NCBI GenBank assembly: GCA_963800255.1
Contig: CAWDAK010000026.1
Span: forward strand, 1-64,000
Source: DATFVA01 sp963800255
GTDB taxonomy: Bacteria; Bacteroidota; Ignavibacteria; Ignavibacteriales; Ignavibacteriaceae
DNA length: 64,000 nucleotides
Direction: 5' to 3'
Under the pieces are notes generated by a model. It saw nothing but the letters and a program-made list of their open reading frames with translations. It searched no databases and was not told the DNA's origin. Below, piece after piece: positions 7,845 to 16,800 of this stretch; position 1 is the first letter of the stretch; every line of letters starts with the position of its first letter. Position numbers and translations under genes: made by a program.

Positions 7845-9665
7845 ATGAAAAATATTCATAACTTCCATATCCCTGTAATGGGACTCGCCTTCACTGTTGA
7901 TGCTCCTTTAAAAGTTGCACACTATGGAATAGATTCGGTTATCTCCATTGTGGATGATGACCTCATTGAAAAGATGAGGGGCGTGCATTCCCGTCTGAAT
8001 AACTTACCTTATGTTCCTGTTTCTATAAAAGAACCTGACTTCAGGGCTGTAAGAATTACTCAGTACCTTAACCTTATTAATGATCTTGTGGTGAAGAATT
8101 TCGCTTCGCTGAAAACCAATATACTTGGTAAGGGCAACGAGCTTGAGAAATATTATTCTCTTCTCCCGGATGGTTCAGAGTTAAAGCAGACACTGCAGGC
8201 TTTTATAGAAGGCAGACTGGATGCGGCTGATATGAAAGATAAACTTGACAGCCTGATGCACTGCGGCAGCATTGATGTAAACATCATGACCAAGGTGGAT
8301 AAGGTTAATTTTGATGAATCAGGTCAGCTTCCTGTTGAATTTAATGACGCTCACGCCTCGCTTCGCGGTTTTGCTAAAAGCCGCCTTACTTCGTCAGTTG
8401 TACTTTCTGCCGGGATGAACCCCAGGCTTTACAGCTATTTTGAAAAATTTCCGGATTTTTTTCCCGGCAATAATGGTGAATTGACGAAAAAAATTATCCT
8501 GAAGGTAAGCGACTACCGATCTGCTCTTATACAGGGAAAGTTCCTTGCAAAGAAAGGGTTGTGGGTCTCCGAATTCAGGATTGAGTCGGGCCTTAACTGC
8601 GGAGGGCATGCTTTCGCTACGGATGGGTACCTAATGGGACCGATACTCGAAGAGTTTAAAACCAACCGCGGATTTTTAGTAAGCACAATTTACGAAGTGT
8701 TTGCTGATGCACTGACAAAAAAAGAACTTCCATTCAGCAAGGTACCTCCGGAACTGAGGATAACAGCACAGGGCGGCGTGGGAACCGCTGAAGAAAATAA
8801 TTTTCTTCTGGATTACTACCAGGTTGACTCTGTGGGCTGGGGAACTCCATTCCTTCTTGTTCCTGAAGTTACAAATGTAGATGAAAGAACGCTGACTCTT
8901 CTAAGCCAGGCTGAAGAAGGTGAACTGTACCTGAGCAATACTTCTCCGCTCGGGGTTCCTTTTAACTGCCTGCGCGGCAATACCAAGGACCTTGATAAGG
9001 AAGAAAAAGCCAGCCAGGGAAAACCCGGAAGTGCGTGTCCAAAAAAACTTCTGATATCCGACAGGGAATTCAGTGATAAACCGATCTGTACGGCATCCAT
9101 AAAATACCAGACGAAGAAGATAGAACAGCTGAACAATTCTTCGCTGAGTACGGATGTAAAAAGCAGGGAATACAGCAAAATAATAGAAAAAACTTGTTTG
9201 TGCCTGGGGCTTGCGATGCCTGCCCTGGAAATGAACAACTCAGTGGAAAAAGTTGACGGCGTTGGAACTGCTGTATGTCCTGGTCCTAACATGGCTTACT
9301 TTTCTACTATAGCGGCGTTAACAGAAATGGTAAATCATATCTATGGGAGGCTAAACCTGATAAAAAGGAATGACCGCCCGAATATGTTTATGAAAGAGCT
9401 AAGACTTTATCTTAGTTACCTTGAGGAAAAAATAGCCGTTGTTGAGCTTCCGCTTTCTACGAACCAGGTTAAGTATTTTACCACGTTTATCAGTAATATT
9501 TCTGACGGCGTAGGATATTATAAACAGCTGTTTTCTGCAGCTGTGGGACAGCTTCTGGAATTTAAAATGAAGTCGGAATTTGAATTAAGCAGGCTCGAAG
9601 AAAAGCTGGACGAGCTGATTTCAGATATGGTTGAGAAAAATATAATTCCAGGTGTATACAGTTAA
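7845..9665 (+). CDS. Uncharacterised conserved Cys-rich protein, possible TIM-barrel enzyme
   Basis: I do not recognise a named family for this 606-residue protein. It has no signal peptide or membrane segment, so it is probably cytoplasmic. Enzyme-like motifs include GSIDVNIMTKVDK (about residues 144-156), ESGLNCGGHAF (246-256), TAQGGVGTAEE (306-316), GWGTPFLLVPEV (330-341) and SPLGVPFNC (about 365-373). Later Cys motifs are GSACPKK, ICTAS, TCLCLGLAMPA and VCPGPNMAYF. The GG-VGT and GWGTPFL pieces resemble phosphate-binding loops of FMN-dependent TIM barrels such as nitronate monooxygenase or IMP dehydrogenase. The cysteines could bind metal or a cluster. Both are inference. It starts 48 bases after the first RRM gene. 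Confidence 0.7.
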   Translation: MKNIHNFHIPVMGLAFTVDAPLKVAHYGIDSVISIVDDDLIEKMRGVHSRLNNLPYVPVSIKEPDFRAVRITQYLNLINDLVVKNFASLKTNILGKGNELEKYYSLLPDGSELKQTLQAFIEGRLDAADMKDKLDSLMHCGSIDVNIMTKVDKVNFDESGQLPVEFNDAHASLRGFAKSRLTSSVVLSAGMNPRLYSYFEKFPDFFPGNNGELTKKIILKVSDYRSALIQGKFLAKKGLWVSEFRIESGLNCGGHAFATDGYLMGPILEEFKTNRGFLVSTIYEVFADALTKKELPFSKVPPELRITAQGGVGTAEENNFLLDYYQVDSVGWGTPFLLVPEVTNVDERTLTLLSQAEEGELYLSNTSPLGVPFNCLRGNTKDLDKEEKASQGKPGSACPKKLLISDREFSDKPICTASIKYQTKKIEQLNNSSLSTDVKSREYSKIIEKTCLCLGLAMPALEMNNSVEKVDGVGTAVCPGPNMAYFSTIAALTEMVNHIYGRLNLIKRNDRPNMFMKELRLYLSYLEEKIAVVELPLSTNQVKYFTTFISNISDGVGYYKQLFSAAVGQLLEFKMKSEFELSRLEEKLDELISDMVEKNIIPGVYS

Positions 9666-9914
9666 AATGGTCCCCGGGTCTCATTTTCAAATCAAAAATT
9701 ATCTCAAGTGATCAACAGGTGATGGAGTATGCCGCCTTGCGGGATGTCCTTTGATTATTTGATAATAGTAAATATTTTATTTTCATTAAATAATGGAACA
9801 TAGCTTCCGATAATAGTTAATAGAGTAAGAGTACTGCCTCTTTTTAATCTATTTTTTAACAATTTGTAACTTCTTTCCGTAGAGTAATGCGGAAAAACAA
9901 ACAACAGGATAAAT

Positions 9915-10220
9915 ATGAATATATATATAGGAAACCTTTCGTCACAGGTTCATGAAGAAGATCTGACACGGTTATTTTCCGCTTTCGGGAACGTCTCAAG
10001 GGTTAATATCATGAAGGATTCGTATACGGGCCTTTCCAGGGGGTTTGGCTTTGTGGAGATGACGGGAAAACCCGAACAGGCCATCAAGGAGCTGGACAAG
10101 AAAGATCTTAAAGGCAAGGTTATTTCGGTAAGCGAAGCCCGTTCCAAAGATAACAGATCGTCAGGCAGCAGAAGCCGCCGTACGACGAGTGTGTTCGGGA
10201 ACAGAACCAACAGGTATTGA
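9915..10220 (+). CDS. RRM-type RNA-binding protein (copy 2)
   Basis: Paralogue of the gene at 7482, 101 residues, with RNP2 IYIGNL (3-8) and RNP1 RGFGFVEM (42-49). The tail is shorter and basic (Arg/Ser-rich), in contrast to the Gly-rich tail of copy 1. The AGGA ribosome binding site is at 9906-9909. Its 5' leader resembles that of copy 1. A strong inverted repeat follows the stop. Confidence 0.9.
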   Translation: MNIYIGNLSSQVHEEDLTRLFSAFGNVSRVNIMKDSYTGLSRGFGFVEMTGKPEQAIKELDKKDLKGKVISVSEARSKDNRSSGSRSRRTTSVFGNRTNRY

Positions 10221-10228
10221 GGAAGGGT

Positions 10229-10281
10229 GGAACATCTCCAATGTTCAGATTCTCTAAAATATTTGAACATCGGAGATGTCC
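10229..10281. repeat. Imperfect inverted repeat after second RRM gene
   Basis: GGAACATCTCCAATGTTCA (10229-10247) pairs with TGAACATCGGAGATGTCC (10264-10281) across a 16-base loop. There is no T tract, so it may be an RNA-stabilising or processing hairpin and not a classical terminator. Confidence 0.6.
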
Positions 10282-10288
10282 GGTATCC

Positions 10289-10305
10289 GATCCTCGTAGA
10301 GGATC
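10289..10305. repeat. Short palindromic repeat GATCCTC-GTA-GAGGATC, copy 2
   Basis: Identical in all 17 bases to the copy at 7136 and followed by GATGTTTGTAG, which matches the TTGTA tail of the other copies. It lies between convergent genes. Confidence 0.75.
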
Positions 10306-10324
10306 GATGTTTGTAGGATGACCC

Positions 10325-10594
10325 CTACCCGTCGATATTATTAAAACTTGACGCAACGCCGTCCATTGCCTGGGCCCTTACATGAATCTCGTTCAGCTTC
10401 TGGATAATTCTCAGAACCGCTTCACGTTTTTCTTCTACCAGGTCAGTTACGAATCCCCTGACTTCAGGCATATTACATTCATCCAGAATCCCCTCGTAAA
10501 AACGAACAATTGAGGTTTCTTTACGAAGCGCTTCATTCAGCATTGCACAAGTATTTCTACAGGTGTGTCCGCATTTCAATTCATTATCTACCAT
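10325..10594 (-). CDS. Small helical protein in oxidoreductase operon
   Basis: Protein of 89 residues, not assigned to a named family. The N-terminus holds a Cys cluster (LKCGHTCRNTC), and the rest is predicted helical with Glu-rich heptads (RFYEGILDECN, DLVEEKREAVLRII). This resembles half of a ferritin-like four-helix bundle and could form one as a dimer. It begins 25 bases after the gamma subunit of the 2-oxoacid oxidoreductase and is likely co-transcribed with it. A role in electron transfer or in protecting the enzyme is speculative. Confidence 0.65.
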   Translation of the reverse strand: MVDNELKCGHTCRNTCAMLNEALRKETSIVRFYEGILDECNMPEVRGFVTDLVEEKREAVLRIIQKLNEIHVRAQAMDGVASSFNNIDG

Positions 10595-10619
10595 CTTTTA
10601 CCTCATCCTGGAATATTTA

Positions 10620-11186
10620 TTAAACCGTTATATTCTCTGCTTCCTGAGCAAATTTCTTTCCTATCAATAAAGCCTGTTCGTTCAGAGGGATTAAATGATG
10701 ATGCCTTTCAGGCAGCACTTTCTTTAATGCCTTCAGAATGTTTTCCATCTTAACAACCGGGCGTCTTTCAATGAATGCGCCGACCAGTATCATATTAGCT
10801 ACCTGCCTTTTGTTCAGCTTCTTTGTGGCTTCTTCTATGGCAGGGAGACATAGCACTTCAATATCAGTTCTTGTGGGAGGATTAATAATACCTGACTCTT
10901 CATAAAGAAGAAAACCGCCCGGCTTTAATGTTTCCTCAAATTTATCGAGTGAAGGCTGGTTTAACACAACAGCCGAATCAAATTTCGATAATATTGGTGA
11001 GCTGATCCTGGTATCACTTACAATTACAGTACAGTTTGCGGTTCCGCCTCTCATTTCAGGACCATAAGAAGGCATCCAGCTTACTTCTTTGTTCTCAATC
11101 ATCGCAGAATAAGCGATAATCTGACCCATCGAAAGGATTCCCTGTCCTCCGAAACCTGCAAATATTATTTCCTGTGCTTTCTGCAT
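10620..11186 (-). CDS. 2-oxoacid:ferredoxin oxidoreductase, gamma subunit
   Basis: Subunit of 188 residues with the family N-terminus FAGFGGQGILSMGQ (about residues 10-23) and the PSYGPEMRGGTANCTV block (about 39-54). The enzyme oxidatively decarboxylates a 2-oxoacid with CoA, giving an acyl-CoA and reduced ferredoxin, or runs in reverse. This is the last core gene of a delta-alpha-beta-gamma operon in which all four subunits are separate. That organisation fits the KOR/VOR group (2-oxoglutarate or branched-chain 2-oxoacids). Which substrate is used cannot be fixed from the sequence. Confidence 0.88.
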   Translation of the reverse strand: MQKAQEIIFAGFGGQGILSMGQIIAYSAMIENKEVSWMPSYGPEMRGGTANCTVIVSDTRISSPILSKFDSAVVLNQPSLDKFEETLKPGGFLLYEESGIINPPTRTDIEVLCLPAIEEATKKLNKRQVANMILVGAFIERRPVVKMENILKALKKVLPERHHHLIPLNEQALLIGKKFAQEAENITV

Positions 11187-11224
11187 TTTAATAACCTTTA
11201 ATATTCATCATATAAAATTCTTAA

Positions 11225-11998
11225 TTATTTCCCGTTCTGCGGTATTTTGATATCACCAAGGGGGTACATGGGAAACATATCGTTTTCCAGGAACTTGATA
11301 GATTCAACAGGAGTCATCTTCCAGCCGGAAGGACAATTTGAAACAACTTCGATAAAGCTTGTCCCTTTGTTGAGATCCTGGTTCTGGAATCCTTTGGTGA
11401 TTGCTTTTTTCAGCTTCCTTACTGCGTTGGGAGTGTGCACTGCCTGCCTGGTAACATAATATGCACCCGGAAGACTTGCTACCATTTCGGTAATTCTTAA
11501 TGGATAACCAATCAGGTCTTTGTCTCTTCCATAAGGTGTGGTTGATGTCATCATCCCCAGCAGGGATGTAGGCGCCATTTGACCGCCCGTCATTCCATAG
11601 ATCGCATTATTGATGAAGATCATCATAAGATTTTCACCGCGGTTAACCGTATGGATTGTTTCTGCTGTACCTATTGCGGCGAGATCACCGTCTCCCTGGT
11701 ATGAAAATACGTATTTATCCGGAAGCATTCTTTTAATACCTGTTGCAACCGCACTGGCCCGTCCGTGAGCAGCTTCCTGCATATCGATATCAAGATAGTG
11801 GTAAGCAAAAACCGAACATCCAACCGGGGCAACTCCAATCGTTCTATCCTGAATTCCTAATTCTTCAACAACTTCCATAAGGAGTCTGTGCACAACGCTG
11901 TGTCCGCATCCCGGACAATAGTGAAATACTGTATCTGTTAAAGTGGATGGTTTCTTATAGACTAATTCCATCCCATCAATTGCTTCTAAAGTTTCCAT
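11225..11998 (-). CDS. 2-oxoacid:ferredoxin oxidoreductase, beta subunit (thiamine diphosphate-binding)
   Basis: Catalytic subunit of 257 residues. It contains CPGCGH near the N-terminus (residues 28-33) and the thiamine diphosphate/Mg-binding signature GDGDLAAIG followed by NNAIYGMTGGQ, in the order expected for this fold. HGRASAVATGIK precedes it. The gene is eight bases downstream of the alpha subunit. It lacks the extra ferredoxin domain seen in single-chain pyruvate:ferredoxin oxidoreductase, in agreement with the separate delta gene. Confidence 0.9.
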   Translation of the reverse strand: METLEAIDGMELVYKKPSTLTDTVFHYCPGCGHSVVHRLLMEVVEELGIQDRTIGVAPVGCSVFAYHYLDIDMQEAAHGRASAVATGIKRMLPDKYVFSYQGDGDLAAIGTAETIHTVNRGENLMMIFINNAIYGMTGGQMAPTSLLGMMTSTTPYGRDKDLIGYPLRITEMVASLPGAYYVTRQAVHTPNAVRKLKKAITKGFQNQDLNKGTSFIEVVSNCPSGWKMTPVESIKFLENDMFPMYPLGDIKIPQNGK

Positions 11999-12006
11999 AG
12001 TGTATC

Positions 12007-13104
12007 CTACTCCTGACTGATTGATTGTTTTTCCAGTATCGTCTCAACTTCAGCGAAGATATCTTCCGGGGAAGGGATCATTCCGCCCATTCTTCCTTTG
12101 AAGTGAACGGGTTTCCTGCCTTCAACGGCGAGACGAACATCTTCTACCATCTGACCAGCATTCATTTCCACAACAAGGAAGAACTCAACCTGTGCGGCCA
12201 GTTCTCTTAACCTGTCGTACGGGAAAGGAAACAGTGTTATAGGTCTCAGGAGTCCAAGTTTAATTCCTTTTTCTCGGGCAAGATCAACGGCTTTCTGGCA
12301 GATTCTTGAGGATAAACCGAAGGCAACAAGCATTATCTCAGCGTCATCCGTGCTAATGTTCTCAAATCTTATTTCTTTCTTCATTTCTTCATACTTTGCC
12401 TGGAGATTGATGTTGATCTGTTCCATTTTTTCCGGCTGAATGAATAATGAGGTGATGATATTTCTTTCACGGTCAGCTGATTTCCCTACGGTTGTCCAGT
12501 CATATTTGGTTTTTGGCAGAGAACCAGCCGGGGGAAGAACAACTTTTTCCATCATCTGTCCCAAGGCACCGTCAGTAAGAATCATTGCAGGATTGCGGTA
12601 TTTTTCTGCAAGCCTGAATCCTTCAAAAACGAAATCGGCCATTTCCTGTACCGATGCCGGAGCGAGTACTATTAAATGATAATCGCCATGCCCGCCGCCT
12701 TTAACGGCCTGAAAGTAATCTCCCTGCGAAGGCTGGATGGTTCCAAGTCCGGGACCACCGCGCACAACGTTGGCAACAAGGCAGGGAAGCTGTGCTGATG
12801 CTATGTAGGACAGGCCTTCCTGCATAAGGCTTATTCCGGGACTTGAGGACGAGGTCATAACCCGTGCACCTGTGCCGGCAGCACCGTAAATCATATTGAT
12901 TGAAGCTACTTCGCTCTCAGCCTGTAGTACTACTCCCCCTCTTTTGGGACATTCCTGTGCGAAGTATTCAAGTACTTCTGACTGGGGGGTGATCGGGTAA
13001 CCGAAATATCCGTCCATTCCTGCTCTTATAGCGGCTTCGGCCAGAGCTTCATTTCCTTTCATCAAACGAACGTCGTCGTTGTTTGTGTTTTCTGTGTTGT
13101 TCAT
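12007..13104 (-). CDS. 2-oxoacid:ferredoxin oxidoreductase, alpha subunit (VorB/KorA-like)
   Basis: Subunit of 365 residues with the pyrimidine-binding domain motif YPITPQSEV (about residues 37-45), QAESEVASINMIYGAAGTGARVMT with the conserved Glu, and SSSSPGISLMQEGLSY. The C-terminal domain from about residue 255 is the transketolase-C-like part. The closest family naming I recall is VorB (3-methyl-2-oxobutanoate dehydrogenase), but VorB and KorA are not cleanly separable by eye. It follows the ferredoxin subunit by 20 bases. Confidence 0.88.
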   Translation of the reverse strand: MNNTENTNNDDVRLMKGNEALAEAAIRAGMDGYFGYPITPQSEVLEYFAQECPKRGGVVLQAESEVASINMIYGAAGTGARVMTSSSSPGISLMQEGLSYIASAQLPCLVANVVRGGPGLGTIQPSQGDYFQAVKGGGHGDYHLIVLAPASVQEMADFVFEGFRLAEKYRNPAMILTDGALGQMMEKVVLPPAGSLPKTKYDWTTVGKSADRERNIITSLFIQPEKMEQININLQAKYEEMKKEIRFENISTDDAEIMLVAFGLSSRICQKAVDLAREKGIKLGLLRPITLFPFPYDRLRELAAQVEFFLVVEMNAGQMVEDVRLAVEGRKPVHFKGRMGGMIPSPEDIFAEVETILEKQSISQE

Positions 13105-13124
13105 TTCAAACCTTTTTTAGTCAA

Positions 13125-13382
13125 TTAACCAATAACTTCAGCAGTCTTTGCAGTTTTCTTTAATGCTGATTTGGGCTGGCGGTAAACTGTTATCGCCGCT
13201 TCGGGACATACGAGAGCACAATTGACGCATCCTGTACAGTTATCCTGCATCAATTCTACATAACGATATCCGGCTTTGTTTATGTGGGATGATAATCCGA
13301 GGCTTTCCTGGGGGCATGCTACGATACATAATTCGCATCCTTTGCAGACAATCCCGTCAATTACTACTGTTCCTTTGATCAT
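13125..13382 (-). CDS. 2-oxoacid:ferredoxin oxidoreductase, delta subunit (2x[4Fe-4S] ferredoxin)
   Basis: Ferredoxin-like subunit of 85 residues with two CxxCxxCxxxCP motifs: CKGCELCIVACP (about residues 13-24) and CTGCVNCALVCP (about 49-60). These hold two [4Fe-4S] clusters that carry electrons from the thiamine site to external ferredoxin. It is the first gene of the operon, with a GGAGA ribosome binding site just upstream. A TATAAT hexamer lies about 100 bases upstream on this strand, but its -35 box is weak. Confidence 0.9.
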   Translation of the reverse strand: MIKGTVVIDGIVCKGCELCIVACPQESLGLSSHINKAGYRYVELMQDNCTGCVNCALVCPEAAITVYRQPKSALKKTAKTAEVIG

Positions 13383-13705
13383 TTTGTCTCCAATTTCTAT
13401 ATCAGACTTTGCTGAAATTAGACAACATATATGCCAGCAAAGGGTTTTTTTTAAAGTCTCTTTTTACGCATTATACCCATTAATAGTGATATATATTTTT
13501 CAGAATTAAGAAGTGCTGTTGAATTATATTTTTATAAATGGGAAGGGGCTAGTGGTAGAAATGTTGAAATATTCACCAATTATAGGGAAATCTGCTAAAT
13601 AAGGGAACCGATTACTGCCTGGAATGACGTCTGAAGTTTGACTTTTATAAATTATTTATTAGTTAAAATAACCTGGTTTTTCAGATACGATTCCGGATGC
13701 ACAAG

Positions 13706-13741
13706 TTAAAAAAAACAACCCCCATGCCTTAGCATAGGGGT
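13706..13741 (-). terminator. Distal rho-independent-type terminator
   Basis: CCCCATGC-CTTA-GCATAGGGG hairpin (13720-13740, one bulged A). Read on the minus strand, it is followed by GGTTG and eight T residues. Confidence 0.65.
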
Positions 13742-13778
13742 CAAATTATGATATAAATATCTCTTTAATACCGTCACC

Positions 13779-13814
13779 TAAAAGAATCCTGAAGGGATTT
13801 ACACTTCAGATTCT
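13779..13814 (-). terminator. Terminator of alpha-2-macroglobulin gene
   Basis: AGAATCCTGAAG (13783-13794) pairs with CTTCAGATTCT (13804-13814), with one bulge. On the minus strand it lies directly after the stop codon and is followed by TTTT. Confidence 0.65.
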
Positions 13815-13820
13815 AATGTT

Positions 13821-16800
13821 TTAGTCCTTTACCGAAATATCCATAACCTGGCTGTTGCCGCCTACTTCCGGGTAATACATCAGGTAGGCCTGGGCCGCGG
13901 GCACAGTATACTCGCCCGGCATCTGGGCTTTGATTATGTACGAGAATTCCATCCTGTCATTTACATTAGTAACAAAGAATGCAACTTTTTCATCACGATA
14001 TTCTTTGTCGGCATAGAACCAACGCCAGGGACGATAATCCCATTTATCATAATACCCATAATCGTTTTCGCCTTCTATTTCAAAGTTTTGTTCATCTTTT
14101 ACTACCTCGAATCCCGATGGCAGCATATCCTCAAGGATGAAATACTGAAGGTCGTTATCTTTTGCATCTACATAAGTTTTAACCAGTATATTATCTCCTG
14201 AAGTCACGGTGCCCTTTAATGGTACCTTGGTGTAAATGATTCGATCCTTCATTTGTTCCTGTTTCAGGATATAATATTCTCTTTTAACTTTGAAGCCGCT
14301 AACGCTGGCAGCTGCATCTTCATCATTTGTATAGTACTGGTTTATGCCTGAGAAATAAAGCTTTCCGTTTCCGTTTTTCACTATTTTTATTTGGTTGTCT
14401 CCCTTACGAAGAATGTTATCTTTTAATCCGGAGAAAACGAAAGTTTTGTTTTCCTTATAGATATCTTCTTTTGTGAAATGACGGCTTGCGGCCTGTTCTC
14501 CATTAATATAAACGGTTACGTTATAATCGGGGTTTAACTCATTCGTTGTCTTCAGGTAGTCAGCCAGTGCGAATATAACCGCTGCGGATTCCTGCGTGGA
14601 TCTCCAGCTGAACCCCTGCTTCTGCTGCAGGAGCCATCTTACTGTTTTCCCGATCAGTTCTGAATTTGAATTTGTTTTTAACAGGGCTTTAAGAACGAAC
14701 GCAGTTGTCTGCACTTTATCATCCTGCCAGCTGTAATGCCATTCTTTGCCTCCCCAGTACGCAAACCTTTCCTCACTGTGAACCATTCTCACAAGTTTAT
14801 CGGAGGATGCCTTTCGCCAGAGAATTATTATTTATGTCTTTTAACGCAATTGTAAGCAGGGCAATTGAGTATGCGTTTAAATCATCATTAAGTAGTGTTT
14901 CTATCCGGTTGTTCAGGTCGGTATAATCAGCAGAGTTATACTTTAATGCGGCCGCAAGTGAGTAAAGCATAAATGAAAGGGTTGTTTCATCAAGTGACTC
15001 TGATTTCTCAATTTGCTGTTTAAGGTTTTCAACACCACGGGAATAAATGTTGTTATCAACAGGATAACCTGCATTTTTCGTAAGAGTCATTCCGTAAATA
15101 ACATACGCCGTCATATAAGGATGTGTTTTATCATTTGTCCACCATCCCCAGCCCCCGTCATCATGCTGAAAGTTGTAAAGCCTTTTTAATCCGGCTTCTA
15201 CCATCTTCGGCAGTTCTTCGATTGTGGAGTACTTTAACGGGGCATCAAGATCCCTGAACGTATTTGCTACAATGATAGTTGGCAGGAACCTGCTCATTGT
15301 CTGCTCAACACATCCGTACGGGTAGCCTGCAAGATCGTCAAGCGCTTTTATGATTGTGCCGGCGAGGGAGGGACTAAGATCAAACTCCAGCTTTGCCGTA
15401 CTTAAATCAACGTCGCCCGGTATTTTGAAATTTAGCTCTTCGGACCTGCTGAAATCGCTAAAATCAGAAATAAGCGGACTTGTAACGCGAATTCCGCGCG
15501 GAAGAATAGGGACTTTAAGTTCAAGCGCGTCTGATTCTTCATTAGTAAGAGCCTCTGCGGTAAGTTTAGCTTCTCCAATAGATTTATCTACTTTCACGGT
15601 CCAGTCGATTCTAAGCTCACCATTTTTGTCGATTATAATTTCATAAACACCATTCTTACCTTTGTTGACAGCAGCATCATATCCCTTACTGTTAACCTCT
15701 GATTTAATAAGCTTAACGTTATCTGCAGCAAAAGTGATTTTTGTTTTCTTTTTTTCATCAAGATAATTATGAACGATAGTGGAGACGGTCATCTCATCAC
15801 CTTCACGGAAGAAGCGGGGGGTTTCCATTCTCACCAGTAAGTCCTTGCGTGATATCATTTTATCCTGCTGCTGCCCTACATCAGTAGCTTTTGTTACTCC
15901 CCTTACCGTGGTACGCCAGGTGGTGAGGTTATCAGGGATTCTGAAGCTGACTTTTGCTTTACCGTTCTTATCTGTTATTATATCGGCTTTCCATATCAGC
16001 GCATCAACAAAATTCGAGCGAACCTCAGCTTTAACATAATTAGTTCCTTTATCCTTCATTTCTGATTTCATCATCATCCCGTTTGCACGCGGCGCGTTTA
16101 AACTCATTTCATCCGATTCAACAACGCCTGCCTGTATCTGTCCGAAATTCCGGGAGTCTTCAACCACAGGCTTCTCAATTTCAAAATTGTACTCTTTTGA
16201 CTTCCTGTCGATATTAACAGATTTAATCATAGTAAGGTTATGTCCGTTCCCGGATATATATAAATCATATTCCCCCTGCACGATATTGCCAATCTTATAA
16301 TTTCCATTGGTATCTGTTTCGGCGGTATAATAATACTTCTCACTACTCAGGATCACAAAAACATTTTTTGCCGGTTCACCGCCATCTTTTATATTTATTT
16401 TACCGTAAAGCGAACCCTTCTTAAGGTTTGTTTCATCCCGGTGTTCATCCTTGAAAAAGTTTTTGTCTATGTAGGTTATATCCCTGCTGTGACTGCTGAA
16501 ATTGCTGTACTGCAATGAGCTATATGTGGGGATATATGAATATACAGGAGCGTAGAAGAATGATTGAATATCCTGCGTCTGGTCCTCCTTGATGGCGTAG
16601 ATGCTTTCATCAATAATACCGAACGATAAATCGGTATTGGGCACCGGGTTTCCATGGTAATCTTTCACAGTTATCTCATAATCTGCGTTTTCACCCGGTT
16701 TATATGTTTCTTTTGAAGGCTTCAGACTGATATCAAGGAACTTATCCTTTGCAAGTACTCCCACCAGCTTACTTGTATTGTAGAACTGGCGGTCTTTAAT

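Larger units (their letters stand above)
13383..13820. other. Intergenic region, 438 bp, leader and terminators
   Basis: The left part is the AT-rich leader of the oxidoreductase operon. It contains an 8-bp inverted repeat CTTTGCTG/CAGCAAAG (13407-13414 and 13435-13442) that on the + strand runs into T8. The right part holds two minus-strand terminator hairpins for the alpha-2-macroglobulin gene. I see no gene between them. Confidence 0.6.

Noticed and set aside
13407..13450. Plus-strand terminator in the oxidoreductase leader
   Set aside because: The inverted repeat ends in T8 on the + strand, but no + strand gene lies upstream; it may be chance or part of the minus-strand leader.
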